Positions 35,894 through 46,723 of a DNA stretch of 64,000 bases are shown piece by piece (position 1 is the stretch's first letter; every line of letters begins with the position of its first letter). Made by a program: the position numbers and the translations under genes. The stretch is from Umbelopsis ramanniana AG (taxonomy: Eukaryota > Mucoromycota > Umbelopsidomycetes > Umbelopsidales > Umbelopsidaceae): NCBI RefSeq assembly GCF_025399195.1, contig NW_026252089.1, positions 682,001 to 746,000 on the forward strand. The letters are read 5' to 3'. Below the pieces are notes generated by a model. The model had not been told where the DNA came from and made no database searches. It saw nothing but the letters and a program-made list of their open reading frames with translations.

Positions 35894-35993
35894 TGCAAGA
35901 GGTGTTTCACTATGATTATACCCTTCGCTCCTGATTCTTAAATGAGGATCTTCTTATTATCACCAAGATCTATGAGTTTTGAAACCTCTTGCA
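35894..35993 (+). ncRNA. Candidate U24-like C/D snoRNA in host intron 2
   Basis: TGCAAGAGG at 35894-35902 pairs perfectly with CCTCTTGCA at 35985-35993, and the stem continues with TTTCA/TGAAA. Inside, ATGATTA (C-like), CTGA (D'-like) and AATGAGGA (C'-like) occur in order. The segment ATCACCAAGATC at 35959-35970 is complementary to the universally conserved 25S rRNA stretch GATCTTGGTG, the known target of U24. The terminal D box would be ATGA rather than CTGA, which weakens the call. Confidence 0.4.
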
Positions 35994-36068
35994 GCATCAG
36001 ACTATGATCAGACTTTAGACCCGAAAGCACCTTTTTGCTAACATATCGTTCATCTTAGGACATTGAAG

Positions 36069-36702
36069 GTGTAAGCATTCAAAGTTGCAGTTATGATGTA
36101 GGTATGTGTGTCACAAATAGATGCCTGTATAGTATGTGCCAGAGCATATAGACCTATAGCATTTTTTCAATGGAAGTTGGGGAACTGCAAAGAGCATAAT
36201 ATTAAATAAATTAATCGTGAAAATTTACAAGCCACATTTATCGTTGTGAGGAAGCCTTCCAACATCCAGTTGGTTGTTAATCTATTAGAGGACAATATTT
36301 TATTTTGTCAAATATGCTTTGCCGTTAGAAGCAGGTGAACGGTTGTCCTATGGCAACCTAGAGAGAGTAATTACGAATGAACTTATTTTTTTCGCATAAA
36401 TTGACAGTTACACGCCGCTGTGCAAATGGAAATACTGTGTCAAGTGTAGAACTTATGCGTAAGATGAAAGCCATATTTATCAACAGAATGTATAGCATCC
36501 TTCTCACCGTTACTGCTTTTGTTGATTATTGAATTTCTTATGCTATTTCGAGCTGCAATCACTTGAAGCTACATTCTGAAAGTGAAATGATATTTCTATT
36601 TGACACGATTGTCTGCTGTGAACGACGGCTGTGATGAACAGGAAACACTTGATAAAATAATAGGAACTTTGCTAATAAATTATGGTAAATTGATGCATCG
36701 TA
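36069..36702. other. Intergenic AT-rich DNA
   Basis: Possible further exon or tail of the non-coding transcript, then the 3' flank of the next gene. No coding frame or recognised RNA is seen. Confidence 0.35.
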
Positions 36703-38407
36703 TTATCGGTGTAAATGAGAGGGACAACTCTGCGATGCCGACAGCGACGGCGGTAATGCATCTGTAGGCACTACGACGCGTTTCCTCTTTGTCCACCCAA
36801 GACCTCCTTGCTTCACATTTGGAGCCTCTGCGCCGGATCTCAGGACGTATGGTGGTTGCGACAGAGAGATACTGGTTGAAGGTGATAATGGCATTACATC
36901 ATCTGCGCCCTTGGATGATTCATCGTCATCGACATCCAATCCTCTATCTAAGTAGTTGTGTGTTAAAAGTGCACGCAATCCACTATTAGTCGTGGCAGAC
37001 TTGGGTATTCTTGCATTTTCGTCGTATTCTAACGTATTTCGACGACTCTCTCTTAGTGATATTCGGGTATCTACAGTTGTTCTGCTGGATGTGGTGTATG
37101 TCGTATCAACACTTCTGATGGAAGCACTGTCGATACTGTCAGAACGTGACATGGTTTTGTGCTTGCGGCGTTCATGGCCTTTCCTAGCGAAGAGGCCAGG
37201 TATCGCTTTCATTAAGGTATCCTTTGCAACCTGACCAGCACTGCGTTCATGGTGGTCCTTAGCCAGATGAATAAGTTCGTCTCTAGGCACCAAGTACCCA
37301 ACTTTTAGTAGGTTGAGCTCGTACTCTACCACCTGAATTGTATTCTACGAACGCGATTTCCGTCAGTTTCATATCACTAATATCAAATGCCACCATAAAC
37401 ACTCTGGCTTGAGTTAGCAAACTCACTTCAATATTGGACTTTAGATTTTCCGTATGCTCCGTTGTCTCGCTCGCTGAAGATATAGCATACTGATGAGCAT
37501 CCTGTAATAATTGCACTTGTTAGTAATCGTCACCAATGGTTGTCCGATCTCCAGCACTGTTCTTTATAAAACAGACCTTGATGTACTTCATTTCTTCGGC
37601 GGTCGCACCATATTCCCTAAACTCAGGTGTATCAATCGGAATTGTCGCTATACAAATTGTTAGTTTGTTATATCATGCGTTGCAATGGGGTGAAACCATC
37701 TTACCTGGCTCTATATTATGATATGAGAGCTGGGCTCTAAACGCTTCATTTTCTGATAACAATCGTTGTAACTCTTCGGAGATTTCCTCAATTTTGGCTT
37801 TGTGTACCTCTACAGAGGCAGTCAGTTCCAAAAGAAAGCCTTCTTGCAACCGCTTCACATTTTCTAGCGAATAATGACATCAGTAAAATAGATGATGAAG
37901 GTAGGAGGGTAGCATATGAATTTTGTACCTTCCGCATGTGCGGCTTGCTTCTTCGAATCATTCTCTAGAGCATGGTATTTGTGCTTCCAATCCAACATTT
38001 CCTTCACAATTTGTTGTGTATCTGACTTCTACTTGATGGTTTCTATTGATTTAGACATTCAGTTTCACCGTCGACAGGTATGTTTCAGTTTTTCCTACCT
38101 TTTCAGTCCCAGATACCTCATCCGTTTTCTCTTCCAATTCACTATTTGCTGTGGAAATTTTTCAGAAATAAAATTCTCAAACAAACATCCATTTCTAAAC
38201 ATCATGCTAGCACTCACCATCATTCGAATCGTGATGACTGCATGGAAGGTCTTTCGTACTCGTGTTCGTCAAAGTGTTAGTTGTAGTTTCTGTTGCCAGA
38301 AAATGTGAAATTTCTTGTAAGCTGTCGGTAATGCTAGGTCGTTGAATTACGGGATCCGGATCAATACGTGTCGGAAGATATTGCATGTTGACCTGTTTTC
38401 GGCGCAT
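36703..38407 (-). CDS. Coiled-coil protein of unknown function
   Basis: Seven exons (38407-38218, 38148-38099, 38028-37929, 37863-37705, 37647-37577, 37501-37427, 37344-36703) give 428 residues, all in frame with GT-AG introns. The N-terminus is polar. Residues about 85-170 form a coiled coil (KEMLDWKHKYHALENDSKK, EEISEELQRLLSENEAFRAQL). A conserved-looking helical part follows: TPEFREYGATAEEMKYIKDA, then VVEYELNLLKVGYLVPRDELI. The C-terminus is Ser/Thr-rich with a late basic motif (KRKRVVV). No known family is recognised. It may be a cytoskeletal or membrane-trafficking scaffold; that is a guess. Divergent from the DUF4451 gene. Confidence 0.65.
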
Positions 38408-38895
38408 GTTACAAGAAAATGATAAGCTACAGCAGAAATTATTTGAAGGGAAATGGGAAGAAGAAAGGAAAGTGGATAAACAAAAGTATATCTACGCTTT
38501 CTGATCTGAAAACGCCAAACATCTTTCAGACTGTAAGTTTTGAACGAAACCGGGGTAGGTAGCTGATTTTATTCATCCCGAAGGGCTGTTAAAAAGGATG
38601 AATGAAAGGAAACCTGTTAGCACAGACCAGAGTATACCGGTTATTAAATGCGTATGCACGCTTGCCTCATAGCGATATTCATTAGGCAGAATCCGACTGT
38701 TGGGATTGCTCATATCTCGAGTTTTGGTTGGCTAGGACGAAGATATGGAACAAGCTAGGGTATTGGAACCAAAAAAGCTGTACCCAAGTTCTTCAGCCAT
38801 GACCCGTGATTAATTTTTTTTTCTTGCCTTTCATTCGCCTTTTTTGTTTGTATTTCACACCGTTCAATTGGACAGTCTTTCTCTTCTCTCTTTCC
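38408..38895. promoter_or_regulatory. Divergent promoter coiled-coil / DUF4451
   Basis: 488 bp between opposite starts. T-rich DNA lies at 38812-38850, just before the DUF4451 start. No TATA box stands out. Confidence 0.4.
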
Positions 38896-40733
38896 ATGGA
38901 GATCCAAGCGTCGCTATTGACATATCCGCCTTCTACTTCCAATATCAACGTCGCTCGAAATACTGACGACAATAGCATCAAAGCAGAAAACTCTGGGTCC
39001 TCTCCGTTGCTCACTCCTTCAAGCATGGCCGGGATGTTCACTCCTTCTGCGTTTCCAGACTATGTTTCCCTGTACGAAGATCAAAAAGTGGCGAGCAATA
39101 CACCTAGCGCAGACTTGACGCCACAATCAACCTCATACCCCCCAGCAGAGAGTACCAATTCACCCATCGTCAACTCTGCCTTACACCTTTTACCCAAATA
39201 CGAGAAACGCAAAAGTAGTCCTGCTGCTCTAGAATCAACCTTAGGATATGATGAACAACCACCGAACTTTAATGAGCCACGAAACTCCATTGAAGCCGCT
39301 ATGCTACTCGCAAACTTCACCCGTTCACCCGCTTTTTTGAGTCGAACTCCAAGCGACAAAGATATTTTTGGCAATAAAGGTATTGATCGACACAATACTG
39401 GTTAGTTTTTGCAACGTTCCTTATCTAATTAATCTGCCGCTAGTTACTTCTTGGAACGACGGCTTCTCTACTCCACCGCCTCTACCAACTGATCAGCGTG
39501 CTTCTGACGTTACTCCCGATAATGGCTACAAACAACCAACATCTCGAGTGCCGACTCCACAAACTCAAATGCCAAATGACCCATGGCGCCCTTTGTCAAC
39601 GAACCCTTACATGAGCGATGAACCTACCATCGACTTAATGAGAAGACACTCCTACGACGTGAGTACTACCTGGCGTAATAATCAGCCCGCAGTCGATAGA
39701 GCTACCCTTTTACAGATGGCTGGTGGTACGAGTGATCAGACCACTAGTGCTTTTACACCTGTCACTAGGGAGCCGCCACAATCTCGGCAAGAATCAACTC
39801 CTGTCCAAACTGTTTTCACGTTCACTTCCGATGATGGAACACGACTAAGTTGGATGCCTAGTGTTTCTTTTGAGCAAGCATCTGGTCCTACAACTTCCTT
39901 TTTGTCCCAGCCGTCTCCAAGTGTTGACAGCTCACAAGATGTGATGCTTCCAAACGCCGATATGAATAACATGAAGCGCTCAGCTACACCGGCAGATTCG
40001 AAGTTCGAACTTGGATATATCTACAATGATCGAGGATCCCAAACTCCACATCACCCACTCGTACCTAATACTCCGGACGAAAAAGCACCCAAGCCCAAGA
40101 AGGCGCGTGCAAAATCTCCAGCAAGCGAAGGTATCGCTGATGACATGAATGCGGAAGTCGACAGTGATAACTGGCCAGATATGGCACCAAAAGATGTAGA
40201 AGCTGCCCTTACAGATCCAGAAGCTCGACCACGCCAACAAAAGCTTAGATATGCTGGAGACCAGTATACTCCAAAGTGGGTACGTTACAACGGTCAGGCA
40301 AAGGAAGGTTTATGCGACACTTGTACACCCGGCAAGTGGCTTCAGCTCAAAAACAGTGCATTCTGGTAAGCTTTTTCTTTTCATTTTCGACGTATACCAC
40401 TTACAACACAATTCTAACACCAATATTTTCCATTCACAAAAGGTATCATAAACAGTTTTTCCATGGTATTTCCTCAGTCTCAGGTAAAGAGTTTACCGAA
40501 CCTATAGAAACTCGTTGGGTCGACCAGGATGTAAAAGAAGGACTTTGTCATCAATGTCACCAGTGGGTGCCCGTCAGTAATGTGAAGAGAAAGAATACCG
40601 TGCTGTGGTACCGCCACGCTCACAAGGTAAGGCTTGTATTGATACCTGACTGGTATTTCAATTTGGTTCTCAACCTCTTCCTTTGCAGTGCCACGTATAT
40701 CACAAGCCAAAGGCGCCAGCTAAAAGACACTGA
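38896..40733 (+). CDS. DUF4451-type zinc-binding transcription regulator
   Basis: Exons 38896-39400, 39444-40365, 40443-40626 and 40689-40733 give 551 residues. The first 400 residues are Ser/Thr/Pro-rich and disordered, with a basic KPKKARAK near 400. The C-terminal 120 residues match the fungal DUF4451 domain: GDQYTPKWVRYNG, GLCDTC, WLQLKNSAFWYHKQFFHGIS, GLCHQCHQWVPV and WYRHAHKCHVYHKP. Paired Cys and His residues suggest zinc binding. The family is fungal and thought to be nuclear; a regulatory role is inferred from layout and composition. ATG 38896 is chosen since the upstream frame has no other ATG before a T-rich leader. Confidence 0.82.
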
Positions 40734-42057
40734 GGTTCCAATAATGTACATACTCCAAAAACTTTTTCCCTAATCGATTCCTTTCTCTTCACCCTCCCCA
40801 AAAAAATTAAAAAGAATAACAAACTCTGCATCTTGATATTTTATTGCACATCCCTTTTTGTAGAAACTTTCATTCGCTTCATTTTTGTAAATGCTCCCAC
40901 AAATTTCTTCTTCCTTCCCTGTATAAATGCTTTATAAAAGTTTCTGTGAATATGGTTTCGAACTCCTGCAAGAAACAAAACCTTGGCCTGATTCCAAGGT
41001 GGCGAAAACACTAGTCACAAACCGCATTGAAGATGATTGTTAAGGGAAGACGCCGGCGCAAGCATTCATGCATCAGTAGCTCACCTCAGCTCTCATCAAA
41101 CGAGTTTGCAAAAAACTTACGATTTTACGGAATTATTGACCAAATGTACCCTGTACCCTTTAATCTGTGAGTTGGCGCCAGCGTTGAGACATGCATAGTG
41201 AAAAGCCTTTGGGAAAATACGACTGTGCTTTCAAACCCTTACAGTTGTAAATCAAGATATTCTCACAGACATCAATTAAATTGACTGCAAGACATCGTAG
41301 GCTCCGGAGGAATAAACCTTTAACAGGTTCGAACCGTAGGCTTGCATACCATCCGTAGACGCCCGAGAGTCATACAGACTCATAAACAGGTTCTCCCCAC
41401 GGCGGTAATTTTCTCATGGTCGTGTTCTGATAGATAGACAACTTCAACGATGTTCTTTGATGTTCGATAAAGCTGGGTAACATCAAATTGTATGAATTGG
41501 AGAGATTCCAGAAGTGTACATTAACGATTACAGGTATCCATCTCTCAAGTAGGTGCCATTTTCTTGAAACAAAAATGTCTGCCAGAGTGTAATTGGCTTT
41601 TGGAAGACAAATTTTAAAATCTCTTTTTAAGCGACCAAAGCAGCAGAAGCATTTTTTTATTCTTGCAAAAGATGGAATAATGAACTGCAGTAATTAAAGA
41701 TGTTAGGTTAGTACAGCAATTCGAATCCTTGTCTTTGTTGATATCATATTTTATCGAGAATTTTCGACAATTGTACACTTTATTAGAGCTTATATAAAGT
41801 TCTATTCAAATTATCTTATGTTAGAGTGAATTGAATCTCACTTTACTGATGAATTTCATATAGGCACAAGTAGTTATATAAGCAACAAGTAGTCATCGCT
41901 ATGCTCAGTAACACAGCTTCCGAGAGCAAAGCGAACGGTCTCTGCTCATCCCACTTTTCGCTGGCCGCCAACATTAGATTTCAAGGTCACGTGGCTCAGG
42001 GATGGCCATGAAAATGGCCGCTGTCTGCAATTTTGTAAAGGTCCTCTTCCCCAATCT
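40734..42057. other. 1.3-kb intergenic region upstream of uL2
   Basis: No coding frame is supported. The left end is the 3' flank of the DUF4451 gene. A palindromic GGTTCGAACC at about 41334 resembles a tRNA B box but lacks tRNA stems. The right end must be the uL2 promoter. Confidence 0.4.
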
Positions 42058-42431
42058 GTAAGTATCGATATGCCATCCGTCATGTAGGATAGTCAATAGG
42101 AAGGTCACCCATCGATGGATGCGCAGACGAATGGATGGATACGATAATTACGGAAAAAATTGATGTTTGCTACTTGAGATTGTTATCGGCATTCGCAACA
42201 ATCTCCAAAATTCAACGACACTGTCACTCAGCAATCAACTTTTAAGAAAGCAAACGAAATGAAATTCTGAATTGTCCAATAGCATCAGTAGTTACGACAG
42301 CATTATCCAAATTCCGGAAAACAAAAGCGTCCTGTGCCATTATCGAAATTACACAGCTGTACTAGATCATTTTCACCATTGAACGTTATAGCTAACCATT
42401 TATTATTTTTTCTTCTTTTTACCAACCTTAG
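42058..42431 (+). other. 5'UTR intron of the uL2 gene
   Basis: A GTAAGT donor at 42058 and a pyrimidine-rich acceptor (ACCTTAG) ending at 42431 define a 374-nt intron, with a GCTAACC branch-like word near 42394. The ATG follows 13 nt later. It is several times longer than the coding introns in this window, as is common for ribosomal protein leaders and for introns that host snoRNAs. Confidence 0.5.
42155..42275 (+). ncRNA. Candidate C/D-box snoRNA in the uL2 intron
   Basis: TTGATGT at 42160-42166 could be a C box and CTGA at 42267-42270 a D box, with AATT-type ends that can pair. TTTGCTACT at 42166-42174 is complementary to AGTAGCAAA in the same conserved 25S region that U24 targets. A 9-bp hairpin (GAGATTGTT / AACAATCTC) spans 42176-42205. 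Boxes are degenerate, so this is tentative. Confidence 0.3.
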
Positions 42432-42444
42432 CTTGATATAAAAA

Positions 42445-43274
42445 ATGGGTCGCGTCATTCGTGCTCAGAGAAAGTCTGGAGGAATCTTCAAGTCCCACAC
42501 CACTCACCGTAAGGGTGCCGCCAAATTGAGATCCCTCGACTATGCCGAACGCAACGGTTACGTTCGTGGTATCGTCAAGGAAATCATCCACGACCCCGGT
42601 CGTGGTGCTCCCCTCGCCAAGGTTGTTTTCCGTGACCAATACAAGTACCGTCTCCGTACCCAAATCTTCATTGCCACTGAAGGTATGTACACCGGTCAGT
42701 TCATCTACTGCGGAAAGAAGGCTTCCCTCTCCGTTGGCAACGTCCTTCCCGTCGGCTCCATGCCCGAAGGTACCATCATCTGCAACGTTGAGGAGAGAGA
42801 TGGTGACCGTGGTGCGCTTGCCCGTACCTCTGGTAACTATGCCACCGTCATCGGTCACGGTGACGACGGTAAGACCCGTATCAAGCTTCCCTCTGGTTCC
42901 AAGAAGGTCGTTTCCTCCGGTGCCCGTGCTGCCATCGGTATTGTCGCTGGTGGTGGTCGTATTGACAAGCCTTTGCTCAAGGCTGGTCGTGCTTTCCACA
43001 AGTACAAGGCTAAGCGTAACAGCTGGCCCAGAACCCGTGGTGTTGCCATGAACCCCGTTGACCATCCTCACGGTGGTGGTAACCACCAACATATTGGTAA
43101 GGCTTCCACTATTCCTCGCGATGCTTCCGCTGGTCAAAAGGTTGGTTTGATTGCCGCCAGAAGGTTAGTATCATTTTTTCTGCATCTTCTGTCAAATCCA
43201 TATTACATTTATTGATTTCATTTTCCTCTTTCAGAACCGGTTTGTTGCGCGGTAGCAAGAAGCTCAAGGAGTAA
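42445..43274 (+). CDS. RPL2: 60S ribosomal protein uL2 (L8 in animals, L2 in yeast)
   Basis: Exons 42445-43163 and 43235-43274 give 252 residues. The sequence is almost invariant uL2: [56 protein letters not shown] and the peptidyl-transferase-centre loop [14 protein letters not shown], ending [12 protein letters not shown]. It sits at the peptidyl-transferase region of the large subunit. Codons strongly prefer C in third position, unlike the neighbours, which marks very high expression. The last exon carries only 13 codons after the split Arg. Confidence 0.98.
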
Positions 43275-43648
43275 ATTGAGCGACATGATTACCATAATAG
43301 CCACGAATAAAAATTTTCTTTACACGCATATTGTATCGATCATGAAAAAGAGGATTAGGATAGCACTGTAGATGTGTTACCGTCATGGGAGTTTGCCCAG
43401 CTTAAGATGGAGCTAGGGCGGGATGGAAATATGGGGAATTAATGGATCTTTGACCAAGACACAATTTGAAAATGTATTGTAGTGTGATTTTTACAAATGT
43501 GTTGACTACGTCCGTGTATATCTCTAGAACTGACATGAGTCTGCCAGATTTAACTATACGGAATGTTCAGTTGGCGGTATTTGACATTACTGCCTCTGCG
43601 TATGTTTTTGGTAGCGATTGTCTAACATTGGAGGGGTATATGGTTCGA
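43275..43648. other. Convergent 3' flanks, uL2 / HAUS1
   Basis: AATAAA at 43305-43310 fits a uL2 polyadenylation signal. No gene is seen. Confidence 0.5.
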
Positions 43649-45015
43649 TCATTGTACACTGTCAGCAATACTTTGTAACAGCTCGTCTCTTTGCCTCTTC
43701 AAATAGTCCTGAATAAGATTGATAATCGTTCAGCAACAATGAATCTACCTACATAACTTCAAATGTCAAATCTTACCAGAGTATCATACAACGACCGAAG
43801 CTTGCCAGCAGCAATCTTAATATCCTGTTACAATTTTAGTATGAAGATATCAATTATTGGTCAACAATAGATTCAACTAATTACCAACGGCAAATCAAGG
43901 AATTGAGCCAATTCTTGCTGTTTAACCTCCATTATTTTTTCCAGGGTTTCGACTTCTTGCTGAAATTCTTTAAGCTTGGAAAAGAGGAGACCGTTATCGT
44001 CCAGTCCTTGTGTCGCATACTCGTCCTGATGAAGCAGTTAAAATCATAGGTTAAGAAGCAATGAAGGAAACTTTAATGGCGTTTATACCTGTAACGTCGT
44101 AACTCGATTACGATACTCTTCCGATTTTCGATCCAACAAAGTTATCTCTGTCTTCCAGTTGCTGATTTCGTGCTTATGAACAGTCTCGTAACGCTCATTT
44201 AAGCTCGATAATGCTCTATAACTTGGTTTAGCTCCTGTTCAGCTTCAAGCACGACTAGTATCCGTTTACTATACTGACCTGCTCATTACATCAAATATCT
44301 GCTTCGTCTGACTAATTTTTTCTTTAAACCTCATACGCTGATCCTGGACCTCATCTTTCTCTAGGTTGAGTGCCATGCATTCCATGTTCATTCTTGCCAA
44401 CGCTGCTTGTATACTAAGAGCTTATCAATCAATGGAAACTAATGATCAAGTCTATAGATCCATAGTCATTTCAACTTTACTTACTTTGAAAAAGTCGGGT
44501 CTTGGACATCTAAGGCACAAGCTATGTTGGCTGTCGATCTACAAACTGAGCGTCCAATTGCCGAGAGTTGCTCCTTATCAATGTTTAAAAGATCCATCTG
44601 CTTTTTCAACTGTTTTTCTATACGAAGATTTAGTGTCCACTGAAGGCGATGAAGCATTGTTCAAGATAGCTTACCCTTTCTTGAATACGAAAGCTGTTGT
44701 TGATCTTCGAAAGCACTAACGACAGAGTTGATAGCTGTATGTTCCAAGTATCGCACCTTTAAGCGCTTCAAGCTCTCCAAAAATCGAGGATCTCGAGACG
44801 CAGGAAGAACTAAGTGAGGTGCAACTTGCTTTACCCACTGCTCTAACTTGGATAATAGTTAGTACACGAACAAGCAATGGCAGGGATCGTGATCAAAGTA
44901 CCTCTTCCCATTGGCCTTCATCTTGAGGCTGGAGCTCATTCAGGCCGAAATGCTGCTGCCAAACCACAGCAGATGCATCCAGATCTGCTTCGTGACCAAC
45001 ATGACTAGGCACCAT
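43649..45015 (-). CDS. HAUS1: HAUS1-like augmin complex subunit
   Basis: Eight exons (45015-44902, 44846-44675, 44617-44485, 44413-44279, 44215-44089, 44025-43885, 43824-43777, 43708-43649) give 309 residues, near the size of human HAUS1. It is almost all helical coiled coil. The C-terminal third follows the HAUS1 pattern: LLDRKSEEYRNRVTTLQ, then GLDDNGLLFSKLKEFQQEVETL, then QELAQFLDLPLDIKIAAGKL. Augmin recruits gamma-tubulin to the sides of microtubules and branches them in the spindle. The complex is absent from budding and fission yeast but known in some filamentous fungi. The exon 3 acceptor was chosen because only 44618 onward keeps the frame. It lies next to TBCB, also a microtubule gene. 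Confidence 0.72.
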
Positions 45016-45511
45016 TTTGACGGTGACGATGCAATTAGGTTAAATGTTGTTGGCGTCTGGTTTTGTATTCAGTCCCAAAAAAATACAAAGGAAAGCGCGA
45101 CGTGACGCGCCAATTGAATACACAACATTTCTCAATGCAAATTCAGATATTCTATCTTTCGAACGCCTTCAGACGGCCAGTTGTAGGATTTTTGGGATTT
45201 CTGGTTCAAATACGCAGAGCTAAATTAAAAGATTCTCTATGAAAGGATCATCTATAGCAAGTTAAAAATAAAGCTTTCCGTTACTGTTCCATTTACGCCC
45301 TGTCATATTTTCTACCCACGTCGGTAGTCATACTGTTGTATAGCATCCTTACTGGAGAAGTGTTCAATGTCGATAACCTATCATTCTGTCTGGAAGATTT
45401 TTCTTTTGTACACCTCTTCAGATAGTGACTAAAATTGGTAACTGCGAATGATATGAATTCATTGAAATTAAACAGTAACAATACTGGCTACAGATGTTGT
45501 GCATATTTTTA
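45016..45511. other. Intergenic, HAUS1 promoter and TBCB 3' flank
   Basis: 496 bp of AT-rich DNA. No coding frame or RNA gene is supported. Confidence 0.4.
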
Positions 45512-46501
45512 TTACATTTCCTCCAATTCATCATCAGTATTGAAAAGATCTTCTTCTGGAAAATCACCAACAGTGACTTTGGTTGGTCTTACAAAAGCAC
45601 CATAATTAGGGCCACATTTGAAGTATTCAACTCCTTGGACAGTTCCATTGTTCTTGCCCAGTGGCTCATCATATTCTATACCTATCCAAATACCAGGTTG
45701 GAACTCGGTGGAGCCTAGTAATATTAAGTAAGACAATATTTCCACAATGTGACCTGAATCACGCCCTTTCTTGTAGGAACTTACCAATAAATCTAACGCT
45801 GCCCCTCTTTCGCAAGGTAGCATCGTCGGTAAGCTGGACCTCGCATCTATCACCGAGATGGATAACTTTTGAAGCTTCCTCTTGAGCCTTTTCTGAAGCC
45901 TGTGATGATTCTGAGGCTTCATCGGAAAATCGACCTAACTTGTTTCTTTGCTTAAATGCCATGACGCTATCTGAAAAGGATCACGAATTTAGAATAGTGG
46001 CTACCTGGGTTGTGTACATAATATCCACCAACCAGTCCGTTTGGCGTATTCCTCTTCCGTAAGTTCAAATTTATCGACTAGTGAGGTATCATTGTACTGG
46101 TTTTTCAGGCGATGTGGGTTCAGATCGATGACCTAATACACAAAAGAGAACGCAAACGTACATACATCAACAACGGTGATGTTATAACCATCTCGGCAAT
46201 ATTAAATATCTTACGTGAATTCGCATATAGTCATCAATAGGATAAGCTCCCAGCATTCTTGTATCGTCATCTATTCTTCCAATCAATGTCTCCCCGTTAT
46301 ACAATGATATGCTTTGGGTGCTTGCCGGGATTCCCGTGATCGGTTCGAGTTTATACTGATTGCTCTATTAGAAAGCGATTCCTCCAAATTCGCAACATGC
46401 TAGCAACCTACCTTGAAGTCGAGAATGGTGAGACCTTTGTCAAAGCGTCTTTCGCTATTGACGTTCTCATCGGTTGACACAAAAACAGTGACAATGGACA
46501 T
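45512..46501 (-). CDS. TBCB: Tubulin-folding cofactor B
   Basis: Exons 46501-46412, 46355-46215, 46132-46033, 45970-45785 and 45714-45512 give 239 residues, the family size. An N-terminal ubiquitin-like domain ([13 protein letters not shown], then [19 protein letters not shown]) leads to the [15 protein letters not shown] linker and a CAP-Gly domain ([20 protein letters not shown], then [19 protein letters not shown]). The end is acidic (NTDDELEEM), like the EEY-type tails of CAP-Gly partners. TBCB (Alf1 in yeast) binds alpha-tubulin and hands it to cofactor E. Exon 3 ends at a GTTGGT donor; the frame only works with the acceptor just before 45970. Confidence 0.93.
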
Positions 46502-46723
46502 GATGATTCGAAAAGGTACAAGGTCGCGGAGTCGAAATGTGGCTACAGTAGGCGAATTTGACAGCTTTGACCGTTAACGCAAAACTTCTTTATTGCCCGC
46601 GACATTCTGTAATCATTGCATCGCTGGCAAATTGCTTCTTTGTGACAACCTAATCCTACTGTACAATTTGAATTTATCCACCTTCAATTCCATTACATAT
46701 ATACACATATCATTTACAGTGGC
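46502..46723. promoter_or_regulatory. Divergent promoter TBCB / MBIP
   Basis: 222 bp between opposite start codons. ATATATACACATAT at about 46699-46711 is a weak TATA candidate for the MBIP side. Confidence 0.45.

Larger units (their letters stand above)
35590..36068 (+). ncRNA. Probable spliced non-coding snoRNA host transcript
   Basis: Three very short exons can be read by splice signals alone: one ending at 35595 (donor GTAATT), 35820-35857 (38 nt, donor GTAAGT) and one starting at 36059. Both introns have near-perfect branch sites (GTGCTAACG at about 35789, TTGCTAACA at about 36037) and TATAG or CTTAG acceptors. The exons have no useful reading frame, and each intron holds a C/D-box-like element. 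This is the layout of a snoRNA host gene, where the introns rather than the exons matter. Exon ends outside this span are unknown. No transcript data are available, so this remains an inference. Confidence 0.4.

Noticed and set aside
41284-41346. tRNA-like element: TGCAAG / CTTGCA ends and a GGTTCGAACC B-box-like word
   Set aside because: The T-arm cannot form a 5-bp stem and no A box or anticodon stem fits.
42403-43137. 244-codon open frame antisense to the uL2 gene
   Set aside because: It mirrors the strong codon bias of uL2 on the other strand; composition is low complexity (Thr/Gly/Val) with no motif.
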